Source of the DNA: Anthostomella pinea
Lineage: Eukaryota; Ascomycota; Sordariomycetes; Xylariales; Xylariaceae
Direction of reading: 5' to 3'
Length of the DNA stretch: 64,000 bases
NCBI GenBank assembly: GCA_963556695.1
Contig: CAUWAG010000003.1
Coordinates: forward strand, 2,170,001 to 2,234,000
A program made the translations under genes and the position numbers. Numbering within the stretch: position 1 is the stretch's first letter; each line of letters starts with the position of its first letter. Shown here in pieces: positions 45,468-55,266 of the stretch. The notes under the pieces were generated by a model, which worked only from the letters and a program-made list of their open reading frames with translations, was not told the DNA's origin and did no database searches.

Positions 45468-46876
45468 GGCAGCTCCAAACAGATTGGTCGGTCCTCTTGG
45501 CATGGTGTCAGATTCGTGGGCTTCGCTCGGATTCGCGATCCATACCAATACAAGTCGCTTCATTGACATCGTCTGGGCATGCTGTTCGAGGCCACCCACT
45601 TTGCCCAGCCTCAATGTACATGGAATGTGTCGTCATGGCCCCTCAGATGATCAAAAACGAGATTGCTGCGAAAAGGTGCTGGAGAGTTCTTGTCCTGGAA
45701 TTTTGCCTTCTCCAGCTCTCCTAAGCACAACCCCAAAGCACGCTCCACAACCCACACCAAGGGGAAGTTCAGCGTCACCTCGAAAACAGAATTTCACCTA
45801 ACTGAACGTATCATGGCAGACCGAGTCCAGAAAATCCTGACTGACCCCCAAGCAGAGAAGTTCATGGCAAACAGAGCTTACGCCCTGTTTTCGCGCGTTG
45901 TGAATTACTCGGAATGCATGCGTGGGATCGTATCGATCACCATGTTAGGCAATCACGCCGTGGCGAAAGTGCAGCGTCCGATTGTCCCCGTGAGCAGTGC
46001 TGAGAGTACCGCAGCCAAGCTATGCGACACAGTTGCTCTGGATACTTTCATCTAGGTTATGGGGTTGCTGATCAACACTAGCGACAGCTGTCCCGGCGAC
46101 GAGGTGTTCATCGCAACAAGCATCGACAGCATCATTATGCAGGACTGTGACTTCTCCGGATGTGATTCCTGGACAGTGTACGTCATGTCGTCGTCACAAA
46201 GCGGAGCACAGGTGTCTGGGGATTTGCTCGTGTTCACCAGCGACCAGAGGCTCGTCCTGACGGGCTCCGGCATAAAGTTCACGAGATATCCCATCTCTAA
46301 GCTCGAGAAAGTGTCCAGGAGAGTTCAGACAGCCACCGAGAACCCAAAGCCAATCCTACAGAGAAGCCGACCTTGGGCCAGCGGGCTGGCATGGGTGCGA
46401 ACCCCACCACCAGAGTCGAGATTGCGCCCGAGAATCCAAGCGACACCACCTAGATCGGTGGTGATTTGACCAAACTACCAGCAGTCAAGGTTGCAGTGAG
46501 GCAATTGACGCCATCTGACTCAACAGACGACGAAGTTGTGATTGTGAGCAGACCGAGCGAGACACTTCATTCGACCCAGCCGCCTGCCTTGACAGAAGAC
46601 CACATTTACCCCGGCAAGGGCTCCAGCATAAGGGCGCCGCAGCGTCTTCTAGAGCTCATCTCGGAGAACTGCGGCGACCCGTTGGCGAACGTCGAGGACG
46701 GTGCTATCCTTCAGGACGTGGGCGTCGACTCCCTCTCCGTGATCGAGCTGGCATCATCGGTAGAATACTCGTTTGGCATCCAGCTGAGCGACGACAACCT
46801 CCACCTGCAGTCAACCATTGCGGAAATCTTGGATTATCTGCACTCGATGATGCCTCGGGCGATCCGAGACCTTTGA
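45468..46876 (+). pseudogene. Remnant of a non-reducing polyketide synthase: product-template and ACP domains only
   Basis: Starts at the LINE junction inside a product-template (PT) domain: the N-terminal hot-dog motif GHAVRGHPLCPA is at about 45575-45615. The second PT half runs about 45815-46370 (SRVVNYSECMRGI, GLLINTSDSCPGDEVFI, TGSGIKFTRYPISKLEK). An acyl carrier protein follows at about 46635-46860, with the phosphopantetheine Ser in GVDSLS (codon 46730-46732). Ketosynthase, acyltransferase and SAT domains are absent and no thioesterase follows. Breaks: frameshifts in the PT N-terminus and near 46380, and in-frame TAG at 46053-46055 and 46451-46453. Intact NR-PKSs build aromatic polyketides; the product here cannot be named. 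Confidence 0.8.
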
Positions 46877-47157
46877 GTGGTCGCTATAGTCGCTTGACGA
46901 TGGTATCCAGTATGTGTGAGTTCCGTGGAACGAGTGTCCAGAAATGTTACACAGTATCAGTAGATTGTCGATGAAGAAGGAAGGCGTGACGGTACTTAAG
47001 TGCGATTCTAGAGACTAGACGTCATGTGATGACTCTTGGGCTCCAGAATGACAAGTAGATGCTTGAAATGACTACCTATCGCAGTGAAGTAAAAGTGGCG
47101 ATAACACTCATCGGTTCGCAGACAATTGCCGTAGTGGAAAACCCCATATGACCACAA

Positions 47158-47168
47158 GGCTTGTGAGG
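47158..47168. repeat. 11-bp target-site duplication, left copy
   Basis: ggcttgtgagg directly abuts the (CAAA)n tail of the LINE; the identical sequence is at 52774-52784. Confidence 0.85.
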
Positions 47169-47370
47169 TTTGTTTGTTTGTTTGTTTGTTTTGTATTTAA
47201 CGTGGGGGTAGCTCCTCAGTAGTGCAAACCACGCCTCCCAGAGCCTCTGCATCGCAGGGTTGTGGAGGTCTCAAGATAATAAGTACAGTCAGTCCCGCTC
47301 ACGGGCCCATCCCCGTTGTTGCGGCGGTATGACCTTGGGGTCATCCATCTGGTCCTTCAAGGAAGGCTAT

Positions 47371-50300
47371 CTATCGGGGGCAGATTGTTGAAAAGAACTT
47401 GCTCTTCTCCACGAATTTTGCCCATTCTGTGCTCCTCTCCCCTAAGTATTGTAAACAAGCTGCCCTAGGCGAATGCCTAGGTAGTAGCCGATTTTTCCCC
47501 AGCCTCTTACAAAAGAAAATGTGTTGTGGTGTTTTCTTCTCACCACAGCTGCAGTGATCATTTGAATCTGTGTGCCCAAAGCGTTCATGGTATCTGGCAA
47601 AGTCGCCATGTCCAGATCTGGCCGCTAGAAGTCTGTGTAAAGTACTCCTCTTAAAAGATATAAGGTCTCTTTCAGTTACTGCATGTGAGTATACTTCTTG
47701 ATACCTAGATTCTGATTGGTCTTTCCACCATTGGTTGAACTCTTTCTTGCCCTGTCTTTTGAGATCTCTCTTGACCCAAGAGATTGTAGGAAGATTTATT
47801 GTGTCTGTTTCCAGCATGGCACCCTCTTTTGCTAGTGTGTCGGCAGCTTCGTTGCCATCAATATCTCTGTGTCCAGGAATCCATTTGACGGTCACTCCAG
47901 GAGTGTGTGCTGTGGCAAGTTCTTGAAATCGTAGAAAAATGTTTTGTGATGTCTCGGGTGGAGTCCCATTGAGCCCATCTACCACTGACGTGTTGTCCAG
48001 GCAGACATATAGCTGTTTTCCGTGTCCAATTGCCCTGGCTGCTGCAAGACCTTGGAGAGCACCATGGACTTCAGCATCTACTACTTCTGCTTGTAGAAGT
48101 CTGCCCCTTCCCCGGTATACTTCTTGTGTAGTGCCGCCTTTCCTGATGGTATAACCCCATCCAGTGCGGATTGTGCCTTGGTCATCCAACTGTGATCCAT
48201 CTGAGTAGATGACAAGGTCAGTGTTCACGTTTCTCTCTTGTAACCATTGCTTGAAGAGCTCTGTTTCTTTGTCTTTGTCTTTGCGGATTGGGCGCTTCCT
48301 CCATGATGGCCTGGTAAGTATTGGTCTCTGGAAGTCAGGGACTAGCTGGAAGCTTCTTTGTAGCCTTGTTGGATCCTTGCGAGCTTGTATTTGGAGCCTG
48401 CCAACCAGAGGGTGTCTCTGATCTATTCGTCCTAGTCGGAGGCCGTGACGTCGTCTTATTGACTCTGCAAGAACTCCTGCTGGGGGAATCTGCGATTCAA
48501 AGTGTAAGATATGTCCAGGGTGTGTTTTCCAGACTGGCAAGATAGCCCTGATCGCCGTTCGTAGTACGGCATCTATTGTTCCAAGAAGCCCCTTAATGCG
48601 ACATGCTGATGTCTCACCTAAGCTCCCAGTTTTCTCGATTCCTGGGTACCAGGCCTCCAGGCCATGTGTGAGAATAGGAATAACACAAGCTTTCACAGCC
48701 CTCTTGGTTGACTTTACTGGAAGTCCTTTGACTGTGTTGCATAGTCCTCGAAGGTGATTTGCTACCCTACTAGCTTTCTTGGCCCAGTGAGAAACATGGT
48801 CTTTGAAGTTTAGTTTCCTATACAGAAGGACACCTAGCCATCGCATGGAATGCTTAGCTGTTTTGTTCATTGTTCCGTGGCAAACTGGGGGATTGTCTGA
48901 GTTCTTTTTCCGTGAGAAGTGCATAATCTCGGTTTTGTCGGGATCAAATTCAATAGCATTGTTATGTCCCCATTGGTTGAGCAAATGAAGGTTTTCAGAA
49001 GCCTCTGCAGCTGTTTCTTTAAGGTTCTTTCCAATGCAGAGTGTTGCTAGATCATCTGCATATCCAAAACGTCTTCTTTTCATGCCAAGTCGGGCACAGA
49101 TTGGCTCTGTATACAGCATGTAGAGGATTGGAGAGACTGGTGAGCCTTGTGGGAGCCCACAAGTGAGAGCTTTTATATCGGTCACAGTACCTTCAAACCG
49201 AACTCTTGCGGACCGCTCGGACATGAACGACTGGACCCATCTTATGAGAAAGCCTGGCCAGCCCTGTTCTCTCATGCGAACCACCAGCCGTCCCATTAGG
49301 GCAGCATCAAAGGCCCCTTTCACATCTGATGTGACTACCGTTGCAACGAGGCCTTGGTCAAGGGCCTGCTCAATATCGTGTATGAGTGCAGCTACCAGGT
49401 CAGTGGCAGAGCGCTTTGGTAGAGCTCCAAAATGTTGTGGGGCTAGAATTCCAAGTTTGACAACAAACCAGGTAATTCTTTTCGCAATGAGTCGTTCTAG
49501 GCCCTTGCCAAGACATGACAGTAGCGATATTGGTCTGTAGGCCCTGGGATTGGAGTAGTCTTTCTTTCCTGGTTTTGGGATCATCACCACCTCAGCTACT
49601 TTGAATGGTTTAGGGTGGTGTCCAATCAGTAGGCAGGTCTGGAAAAGGGCTCTGATATGTTCACCAATGACTGGCCAGCAAGCTTTCAGAATCCGTACTG
49701 TGAGGGTATCTACTCCCGGGGAGTTGCTCTTGGTTCCTAAAGTGCACCCTTCAGCCTCTTCCAGTCCGACGTGGTATTCAAGGGGGATGTGTGGCTTGGG
49801 TTGTACGATCTGAGCGGACCAGGGGTCGATGATATCGTTGTCTGAGGTACTTCGTTCAAGCGTGGCTGAGCGTAATGCATTTGCCTTGCTCTCTTGTGAC
49901 TCGAATATTTGGTCTCCTATGATGATTGGAGGGGAACGCAATCCTGCTGATAACTTGTGCCAAGAGACGATTCTGTATAGGTCCTTTGGCTCAGTTGCTG
50001 AATTGATTAGAGTCTGCCAGTACTCTCTCCTAGCTTTCCGAACCACGCCGCGAAATTCTCGTCGGGCTGAATTCCGTCCTTCTTGGCTTGTAGTCTGTTT
50101 GGAAAGGGCCCTGTATGTCTGAACAGCTGCTTTGCAGTCATCATTCCACCAAGCAGTGGGCCTAGATTGACGGGGCCTCTTGCCCACTGTCCTGATACAG
50201 CCTTGGATCATGTTGATCAGGCTTTGTGTAAAGGTGTCCACCTGGCCAGGGGATACACCCAGCCGGGGGAGTTCATGAATCCTGGTTTGGACATTATCTG

Positions 50301-51063
50301 CCAGCTCCTGTAGTTTATCGTCCGGTACTATCCAATGATTGGCCTTGGGTACTCGGTCCAGATCTCCCTGGATTGGAATGACTATTCGTAATGTCTCATG
50401 ATCTGAGGTGCACTGAAGTGCATCATTGACTGAGGCTTCAGCCATGGGGACATCAGAGAACACCAGATCTAGTACATTTCCGTCATCATGTGTCGGGACA
50501 TCTGGTTCAGAAATCAGATCCAGTCCGTGGTCTGCCATAGTTTGTGCAAGTATAGTACCACCATGATATCCTGGATTGCTTGAGTCCCAGGATGTGTCGC
50601 CAGCATTGAAATCTCCAGCTATAACGCAGCCAAAAGGTGGAGTCCATACTTCCAGAATGTCATCCACTTCCTGTGGGTTGTCACATGGCCGGTAGACACT
50701 GGCAAATGTAATGCCTTGTACCTTGACCCAGGTGATGTCTCGTGTAGCATAGGGCCGAAGTTGATCCGCTTGAAGGTATTTTCTCACATAGATGAGAGAT
50801 CTGGGCCGTGTACTGTCGCTGTCCCAGGAATCCACTGGGGAGTATATATCGTAATTGGGGTGTGTCTTTACTCCCATTCTCCTGCCTGGTGGTATGCCAA
50901 CCCAGGGCTCTTGCATCAGAATGATGTCTGCTTGTTCTCCTTTATAGTCAGCCAGATTGATGGCTAACTCTGTAGGGCCTGCACTCTTTTGTCCCCCTGC
51001 TGTATTCACAGAATGGATGACTAGATGCCCGTGTCGATGTGTTTCGTTTGATGTACCTAACAT
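47371..51063 (-). CDS. LINE ORF2: endonuclease-reverse transcriptase-RNase H polyprotein
   Basis: 1230 residues. An APE-type endonuclease occupies about 15-235, with catalytic marks in MQEPWVG (50-56), AGDFNAGDTSW (149-159) and TSDHETL (219-225). The reverse transcriptase spans about 485-750: AYRPISLL, TSDVKGAFDA (D580), GLPQGSPVSP and GYADDLATL (YADD 668-671). RNase H lies at about 945-1085, with YSDGS, the Glu in DAEVHGAL, the Asp in CLDNTSV and WIPGHRDIDGNEAAD. A C-terminal CCHC knuckle CSCGEKKTPQHIFFC follows at 1171-1185. It nicks target DNA and primes reverse transcription of its own RNA. Its ATG overlaps the ORF1 stop by 7 nt. All catalytic residues are intact. Confidence 0.95.
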   Translation of the reverse strand: MLGTSNETHRHGHLVIHSVNTAGGQKSAGPTELAINLADYKGEQADIILMQEPWVGIPPGRRMGVKTHPNYDIYSPVDSWDSDSTRPRSLIYVRKYLQADQLRPYATRDITWVKVQGITFASVYRPCDNPQEVDDILEVWTPPFGCVIAGDFNAGDTSWDSSNPGYHGGTILAQTMADHGLDLISEPDVPTHDDGNVLDLVFSDVPMAEASVNDALQCTSDHETLRIVIPIQGDLDRVPKANHWIVPDDKLQELADNVQTRIHELPRLGVSPGQVDTFTQSLINMIQGCIRTVGKRPRQSRPTAWWNDDCKAAVQTYRALSKQTTSQEGRNSARREFRGVVRKARREYWQTLINSATEPKDLYRIVSWHKLSAGLRSPPIIIGDQIFESQESKANALRSATLERSTSDNDIIDPWSAQIVQPKPHIPLEYHVGLEEAEGCTLGTKSNSPGVDTLTVRILKACWPVIGEHIRALFQTCLLIGHHPKPFKVAEVVMIPKPGKKDYSNPRAYRPISLLSCLGKGLERLIAKRITWFVVKLGILAPQHFGALPKRSATDLVAALIHDIEQALDQGLVATVVTSDVKGAFDAALMGRLVVRMREQGWPGFLIRWVQSFMSERSARVRFEGTVTDIKALTCGLPQGSPVSPILYMLYTEPICARLGMKRRRFGYADDLATLCIGKNLKETAAEASENLHLLNQWGHNNAIEFDPDKTEIMHFSRKKNSDNPPVCHGTMNKTAKHSMRWLGVLLYRKLNFKDHVSHWAKKASRVANHLRGLCNTVKGLPVKSTKRAVKACVIPILTHGLEAWYPGIEKTGSLGETSACRIKGLLGTIDAVLRTAIRAILPVWKTHPGHILHFESQIPPAGVLAESIRRRHGLRLGRIDQRHPLVGRLQIQARKDPTRLQRSFQLVPDFQRPILTRPSWRKRPIRKDKDKETELFKQWLQERNVNTDLVIYSDGSQLDDQGTIRTGWGYTIRKGGTTQEVYRGRGRLLQAEVVDAEVHGALQGLAAARAIGHGKQLYVCLDNTSVVDGLNGTPPETSQNIFLRFQELATAHTPGVTVKWIPGHRDIDGNEAADTLAKEGAMLETDTINLPTISWVKRDLKRQGKKEFNQWWKDQSESRYQEVYSHAVTERDLISFKRSTLHRLLAARSGHGDFARYHERFGHTDSNDHCSCGEKKTPQHIFFCKRLGKNRLLPRHSPRAACLQYLGERSTEWAKFVEKSKFFSTICPR

Positions 51064-52634
51064 TGACTGACAACAATGGTATCGGCATCTCTGGGATGAG
51101 TTGTATCTGTTGTGTCGATTTGCATTGTGGTGTCTTTGTTATTATTGCTAGGTGTTGACCCAGCTTGGTTTCTGCCTGCTTCGTTGAAGGCCTTGGATCT
51201 GGCTCTTTCTCCGGCTAGCCTTATTTCCTGGATTTGCTCCCATGTGTGCTTATGGATGGTACCTTTCACAACCTTGGGGCGGGCAGGGCATTTGTCGAAG
51301 TTGGCAGCATGAGGTCCTTTGCAGTTGACACACTTTGGGATTGGTTTTTTGCACTCTCCCTGGTGTACTGTGTTGGCGCAGTGTGCACATACTTGCTTTT
51401 CGCATCGGTAATTCCTACCATGGTATCTGAAGCAGCTTGCACACTGGTGAACCTTGGGGGTGTGTTGAATATGCCTTGAGGTCATTGAGTGGGCAAAAAG
51501 CGTGAATGGTTTCCTTGCTGCACTGGGCAGAGAGATTATCCATGTAGTTTCTGGATCAGAATCAATCGTGTTCTTTGAGAGTATGCACCTCAGAGGTCTG
51601 TCGCCTGTTTGGGCTTCAACTTCATCGGCAACAACAGTGTCAGTAATATCGATTGTGAACCCTTCTGCACTGATGACCTTTCTTGGGCATCCATTGACCT
51701 TGTAATGATGCCAGACTGTGTGGGTCTCAATCTTTTGTGCCTTGAGAATGTCGGCAATTTCTTCTTGGAAAGCCAGAAGCTTAGCCTGAGTTGGCTTGTC
51801 CCTTGGGTGTAAGGTAAAACCAGAAGGACATCGTGTCACTTCTCTAAGCTCCTGAGGGTGGAGCTTAAGTCTTCTGTTCAGTGTAGACTTGATTCCATAA
51901 GGCTCTAGGTGGCTATTATCCATGCGGACAAAGACCCGGAGATCATCCTGTTTCTTCTTCAGTTGGTTGGCAGTGATGAGGGCGCCAGGCTGTGTTTTCT
52001 TCATGGTAGTGTTGACTGTCCATGGATGCTGTCGTTGGCCAGAGGAGACAGCTTGGGCGAAGGTCATGGTGGGCTTCCCTATCCCTATCCCGCCAGGAGT
52101 GGTCTTTCTTTTGGGCAGATCTCGGGTTTCCAGCCACTCGTTCAGGCATTTGGAGAAGAAAGCGCTGAACTCCTTGGCATGAGAGTATAGTTCGGTTCCA
52201 GCTTTTTCCAGTGTCTTATCGACTGCTGTAGCACACTCTTGAAACATTGTCATCCTGGCTTCATAGAGATGCTTGTCTTTAGCCAGTATTTTGGCTACTT
52301 GGTCCTGGCACTTTGAGGAAGAGACCTTGTTCCCTGTATCGCCTCCAATGGCTTGGTCTGTAGAGATTTCGTTTGATTGAGGTACTTCCATATCAATGAT
52401 GCTGCTAGTATTAATATTTCGGGATTTTCCTTTCAGAGGGGAAACAATGGTGAAGTCAGCCTCAGAGACTTGTGACGGGCTGCTGTTGATGTCGTCGAGC
52501 AGTGCCTGGCGGAGCTTGCTTGGGGTTGCCGGGCCATATGTTCTTTTAGGGACCGGGGATTTGAGCACGCCGCCAGTAGTCGTCTTTGGGACGGCCACTG
52601 GCGTATTTGGGGGCCTATCGTGAAGGGGTGCCAT
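51057..52634 (-). CDS. LINE ORF1: gag-like nucleic-acid-binding protein
   Basis: 525 residues. A proline/serine-rich N-terminus is followed by a helical region, then a likely RNA-recognition-like middle domain (about 210-370). Three closely spaced Cys/His zinc knuckles lie at about 397-453 (CASCFRYHGRNYRC, CAHCANTVHQGEC, CVNCKGPHAANFDKC). Such ORF1 proteins bind the element RNA to form the retrotransposition particle. The first ATG (52632-52634) is preceded by a short leader. Confidence 0.88.
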   Translation of the reverse strand: MAPLHDRPPNTPVAVPKTTTGGVLKSPVPKRTYGPATPSKLRQALLDDINSSPSQVSEADFTIVSPLKGKSRNINTSSIIDMEVPQSNEISTDQAIGGDTGNKVSSSKCQDQVAKILAKDKHLYEARMTMFQECATAVDKTLEKAGTELYSHAKEFSAFFSKCLNEWLETRDLPKRKTTPGGIGIGKPTMTFAQAVSSGQRQHPWTVNTTMKKTQPGALITANQLKKKQDDLRVFVRMDNSHLEPYGIKSTLNRRLKLHPQELREVTRCPSGFTLHPRDKPTQAKLLAFQEEIADILKAQKIETHTVWHHYKVNGCPRKVISAEGFTIDITDTVVADEVEAQTGDRPLRCILSKNTIDSDPETTWIISLPSAARKPFTLFAHSMTSRHIQHTPKVHQCASCFRYHGRNYRCEKQVCAHCANTVHQGECKKPIPKCVNCKGPHAANFDKCPARPKVVKGTIHKHTWEQIQEIRLAGERARSKAFNEAGRNQAGSTPSNNNKDTTMQIDTTDTTHPRDADTIVVSQC

Positions 52635-52773
52635 CCAACTTGTGAGAAAAATTTTCTGCGCCTTGGCAAGGATAGTCAGGTACTGAAATAAATGCCTGTT
52701 TTAGTGCAGATATAGAGGTTGCGCCCTAACAGCGGGGCGCCAAGAAAAATAGTTGTTTTTGGTAAGAGTGTGT

Positions 52774-52784
52774 GGCTTGTGAGG
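52774..52784. repeat. 11-bp target-site duplication, right copy
   Basis: ggcttgtgagg at the 5' end of the LINE, identical to 47158-47168. Confidence 0.85.
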
Positions 52785-53032
52785 CTTGTACAAGGTCAAT
52801 AAGCCTTATCCAATCAACAGACCTTGTTAGGTTCACAAGCCTCGTAAGTTTCACAAGAGCAGACTGTTCCACTGTAAACCTTCCCTGAGACGACTATATT
52901 CACTAAGCTGCCACATGGCCGAGCCCACTCCCATTACGTCAACGCTACTAGGTGAACATGCTTTTTTACAACAACATTAGCCTTCCGGTTAAGCTACATA
53001 ACAGAAGAACGAAAGTGCCGTGTCTAACTCTC

Positions 53033-54290
53033 TCAGACGACACTGATCTCTGTCGTCTTCATGATCCCAGGGACCGCCGGATTAGATCCATGCTGACCTG
53101 CGTCGCGATCTTGCTGTCCGTGTTGCAGCAGACGGAGAGAGTCGCGATCAGTCCCTCTAGAAGTCCCGCGGAGGGGCTGGTAAGACTCAAGGCTATAGGA
53201 GTACTGCTGGTTCGAGTTGCCGGTGAACTGACTGGGTTGGTCGTCCTTAGTGTCGATTGTCGACGCCAAGCTCTTGCCAAAGACGTAGGAGGCGACGCGT
53301 GTGAAGTTCTCCCAGTTGGTCACGATCAGGGGCTTGATGGTCGGCACGCATGCGCAGATGATGATGATCCAGTTCTCTGCCAGGAACCAATAGACGAGCT
53401 CCACCGCATCCCAGGTGAAATCCATGGTTGCCAGGTTGTTGAGCTCTACTGTCTTAACGGCAGCCGCTACCGTTGCACTAGATATTACAGCAGTCAGAAT
53501 TGATTGTTGAAGAGCAGTGGGGTTTTGATGGTGAGAGCAAGGGGAGGGTTCAAGGCTTACACAACACCTAAAGACATCAAAAACCCGATGACAAGCTTGG
53601 AACGGAATGGTAATTGAAGGTTCCAGAGGATCGTGATCGGGAACAAGGCCAATACCAAGTCACTGAAAGCCGAGAATGCTCCTTGGAAGTAACCGTAGTC
53701 TTGCTGCACAGTAGGCGACCAGCAAGTCCCATGGGCAACTGTACCGACTCGATCCCAGAGAAAGGTGACGGGACGGCATTCGGCAAAGGTGATAATGATA
53801 AGGAGCATATTGACGATAATGAGAAGGGCAATGAGGGTCCAGAGGAAAGCCTCGCGCCGACGATCGCGATTCATGAGACGCATGAGGAGAAAGGCGATGG
53901 ATATCTTCCCCACGGCAGCGCTACCGGGTGAGAAGGGCACCGAGAGCCAGATGTAGAAGACGGCTCTGACTCGCTGCTCCTCAGTGAGAAAGACCGTATG
54001 ACGGCCAACACCATAGTGAACCATTAGAGTGACGACGATATTGGTGATCAGAGCCAAGATCTATGTAGCTAGTTAGCACTGATTGAAGTTATCATAATTT
54101 GGAGACCGAGCTATACCACAGATAGGACCATAGTCCAGTCATCCCGACCAATCTTCCTGACAATGAAGGCGCGGGTGTACATGCGCATAGACAGCAGTAT
54201 GGTGCCGGCAGCACCTAGAGCCCATGCCGTCACCACGAGGCCGACGCCTTTGTCGTCGTCGGGTGGAAGTCCGGCGAAGGCTGGGTCCAT
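53033..54290 (-). CDS. Rhodopsin-domain (PTH11-like) integral membrane protein
   Basis: Exons 54117-54290, 53561-54060 and 53033-53477 give 372 residues in phase. Seven hydrophobic segments fit the fungal rhodopsin-domain family (Pfam PF20684 type): TAWALGAAGTILLSMRMYTR, the DDW motif (GRDDWTMVLSV), KISIAFLLMRLM, a long helix LWTLIALLIIVNMLLIIITF, CWSPTVQQDYGYFQGAFSA and the LVLALFPITILWNLQLP helix. The C-terminal tail is hydrophilic. There is no CFEM domain. Some related proteins act as non-canonical GPCR-like sensors, but the ligand and role of this one are unknown. The start at 54290 (MDPAFAGLPPDDD) is preferred over 54386. Frame intact, unlike the cluster genes to its left. Confidence 0.85.
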
Positions 54291-54900
54291 TGCGATGTAT
54301 GAGGCTGAGAGATGGCAGGTACTGTTGTAGGCGACACGTAGATGAGTTGTGTTTGCATGACACGAACCATATGTCGGACATAGCAATGCCCTTCCAAAGC
54401 GTCCGCCACCTAGCCTTTAAACACCTGAGACCTGCATAGTGTGGTTTTTGTTGGTGTTCAGCATATCTCGTCAAGCAAGGCCGCATACCAGGCGCATGAC
54501 CGGGGCCCCGTGTTGCGGCGCAGAAGCCTCCACTGCTCCAGGACTTGCTCATCGTCGCAGGTTCGGCGATCATCGTTTCTTCAGCGGGCAGCCTGCTTGA
54601 AAAGATAGCAATACTCGGAGGATATGCATCGGTCGAGCCTGTTCGAGCAGAGCCTTGCCTGAAGACTACCTGGGCATCGCTCGCAAAGTGACATTTCAGG
54701 ATAAGCAGCTGAAGCGAATCCTCCGTCGCAAGCCACGGCTAAGAGACACACGCATGCCCATCCGGCAGGGGATTTACTCTCAATCGGCTCATCTAGCCAG
54801 CATTCATACCGTCAGTTACTTCAGGGCGTGTTGGATAGGAACCCGGCAGTTAGGCCAAACTTGCGTAAGGGTACAGCTAGTCTTTGTTTTTTTACATTGT
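54291..54900. other. Intergenic up to the edge of the A/T-rich block
   Basis: Normal composition, no recognised gene; composition changes sharply at about 54.9 kb. Confidence 0.5.
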
Positions 54901-55266
54901 AAATTGCTAATCGGTATATAAACGCGCGCATATTCGCTAAGGCCTAAATATCGGTGAGAAAATAACAAAGAAAACTAAGAAAAACATAAAAGCCGTAAAA
55001 TTATCTACTTTTTTTTTAATAATTAAGGGTATTTTTTATATAATTTTAAATATAATTTTATCTATTATTAATTGAAGTAATATTCGTATTATTAGTATTA
55101 AAAATTCATAAACATTATTGAAATTAGGAAAAACTATATAAATAACTTATAAAATAAAACGTATTTAAAATAGTTTAATAACATAGATAACAACGAACGG
55201 CAACTTTTTACCAGCCACCTAACCTTTTCATCAAGGCTCTTAATTAATCAACCAATAATAAAGGCA

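Larger units (their letters stand above)
47169..52773 (-). mobile_element. Full-length Tad1-like non-LTR retrotransposon (LINE), about 5.6 kb
   Basis: Minus-strand element with a short 5' UTR (52635-52773), two long uninterrupted ORFs and a 3' UTR ending in repeated CAAA units. It is bounded by the perfect 11-bp duplication ggcttgtgagg (47158-47168 and 52774-52784). ORF1 is gag-like with zinc knuckles; ORF2 has endonuclease, reverse transcriptase, RNase H and a CCHC tail, the domain order of the Tad1 clade. No stop codon or frameshift was found in either ORF, so the copy may be young and mobile. The truncated relative lies 1.7 kb to the left. Confidence 0.92.
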
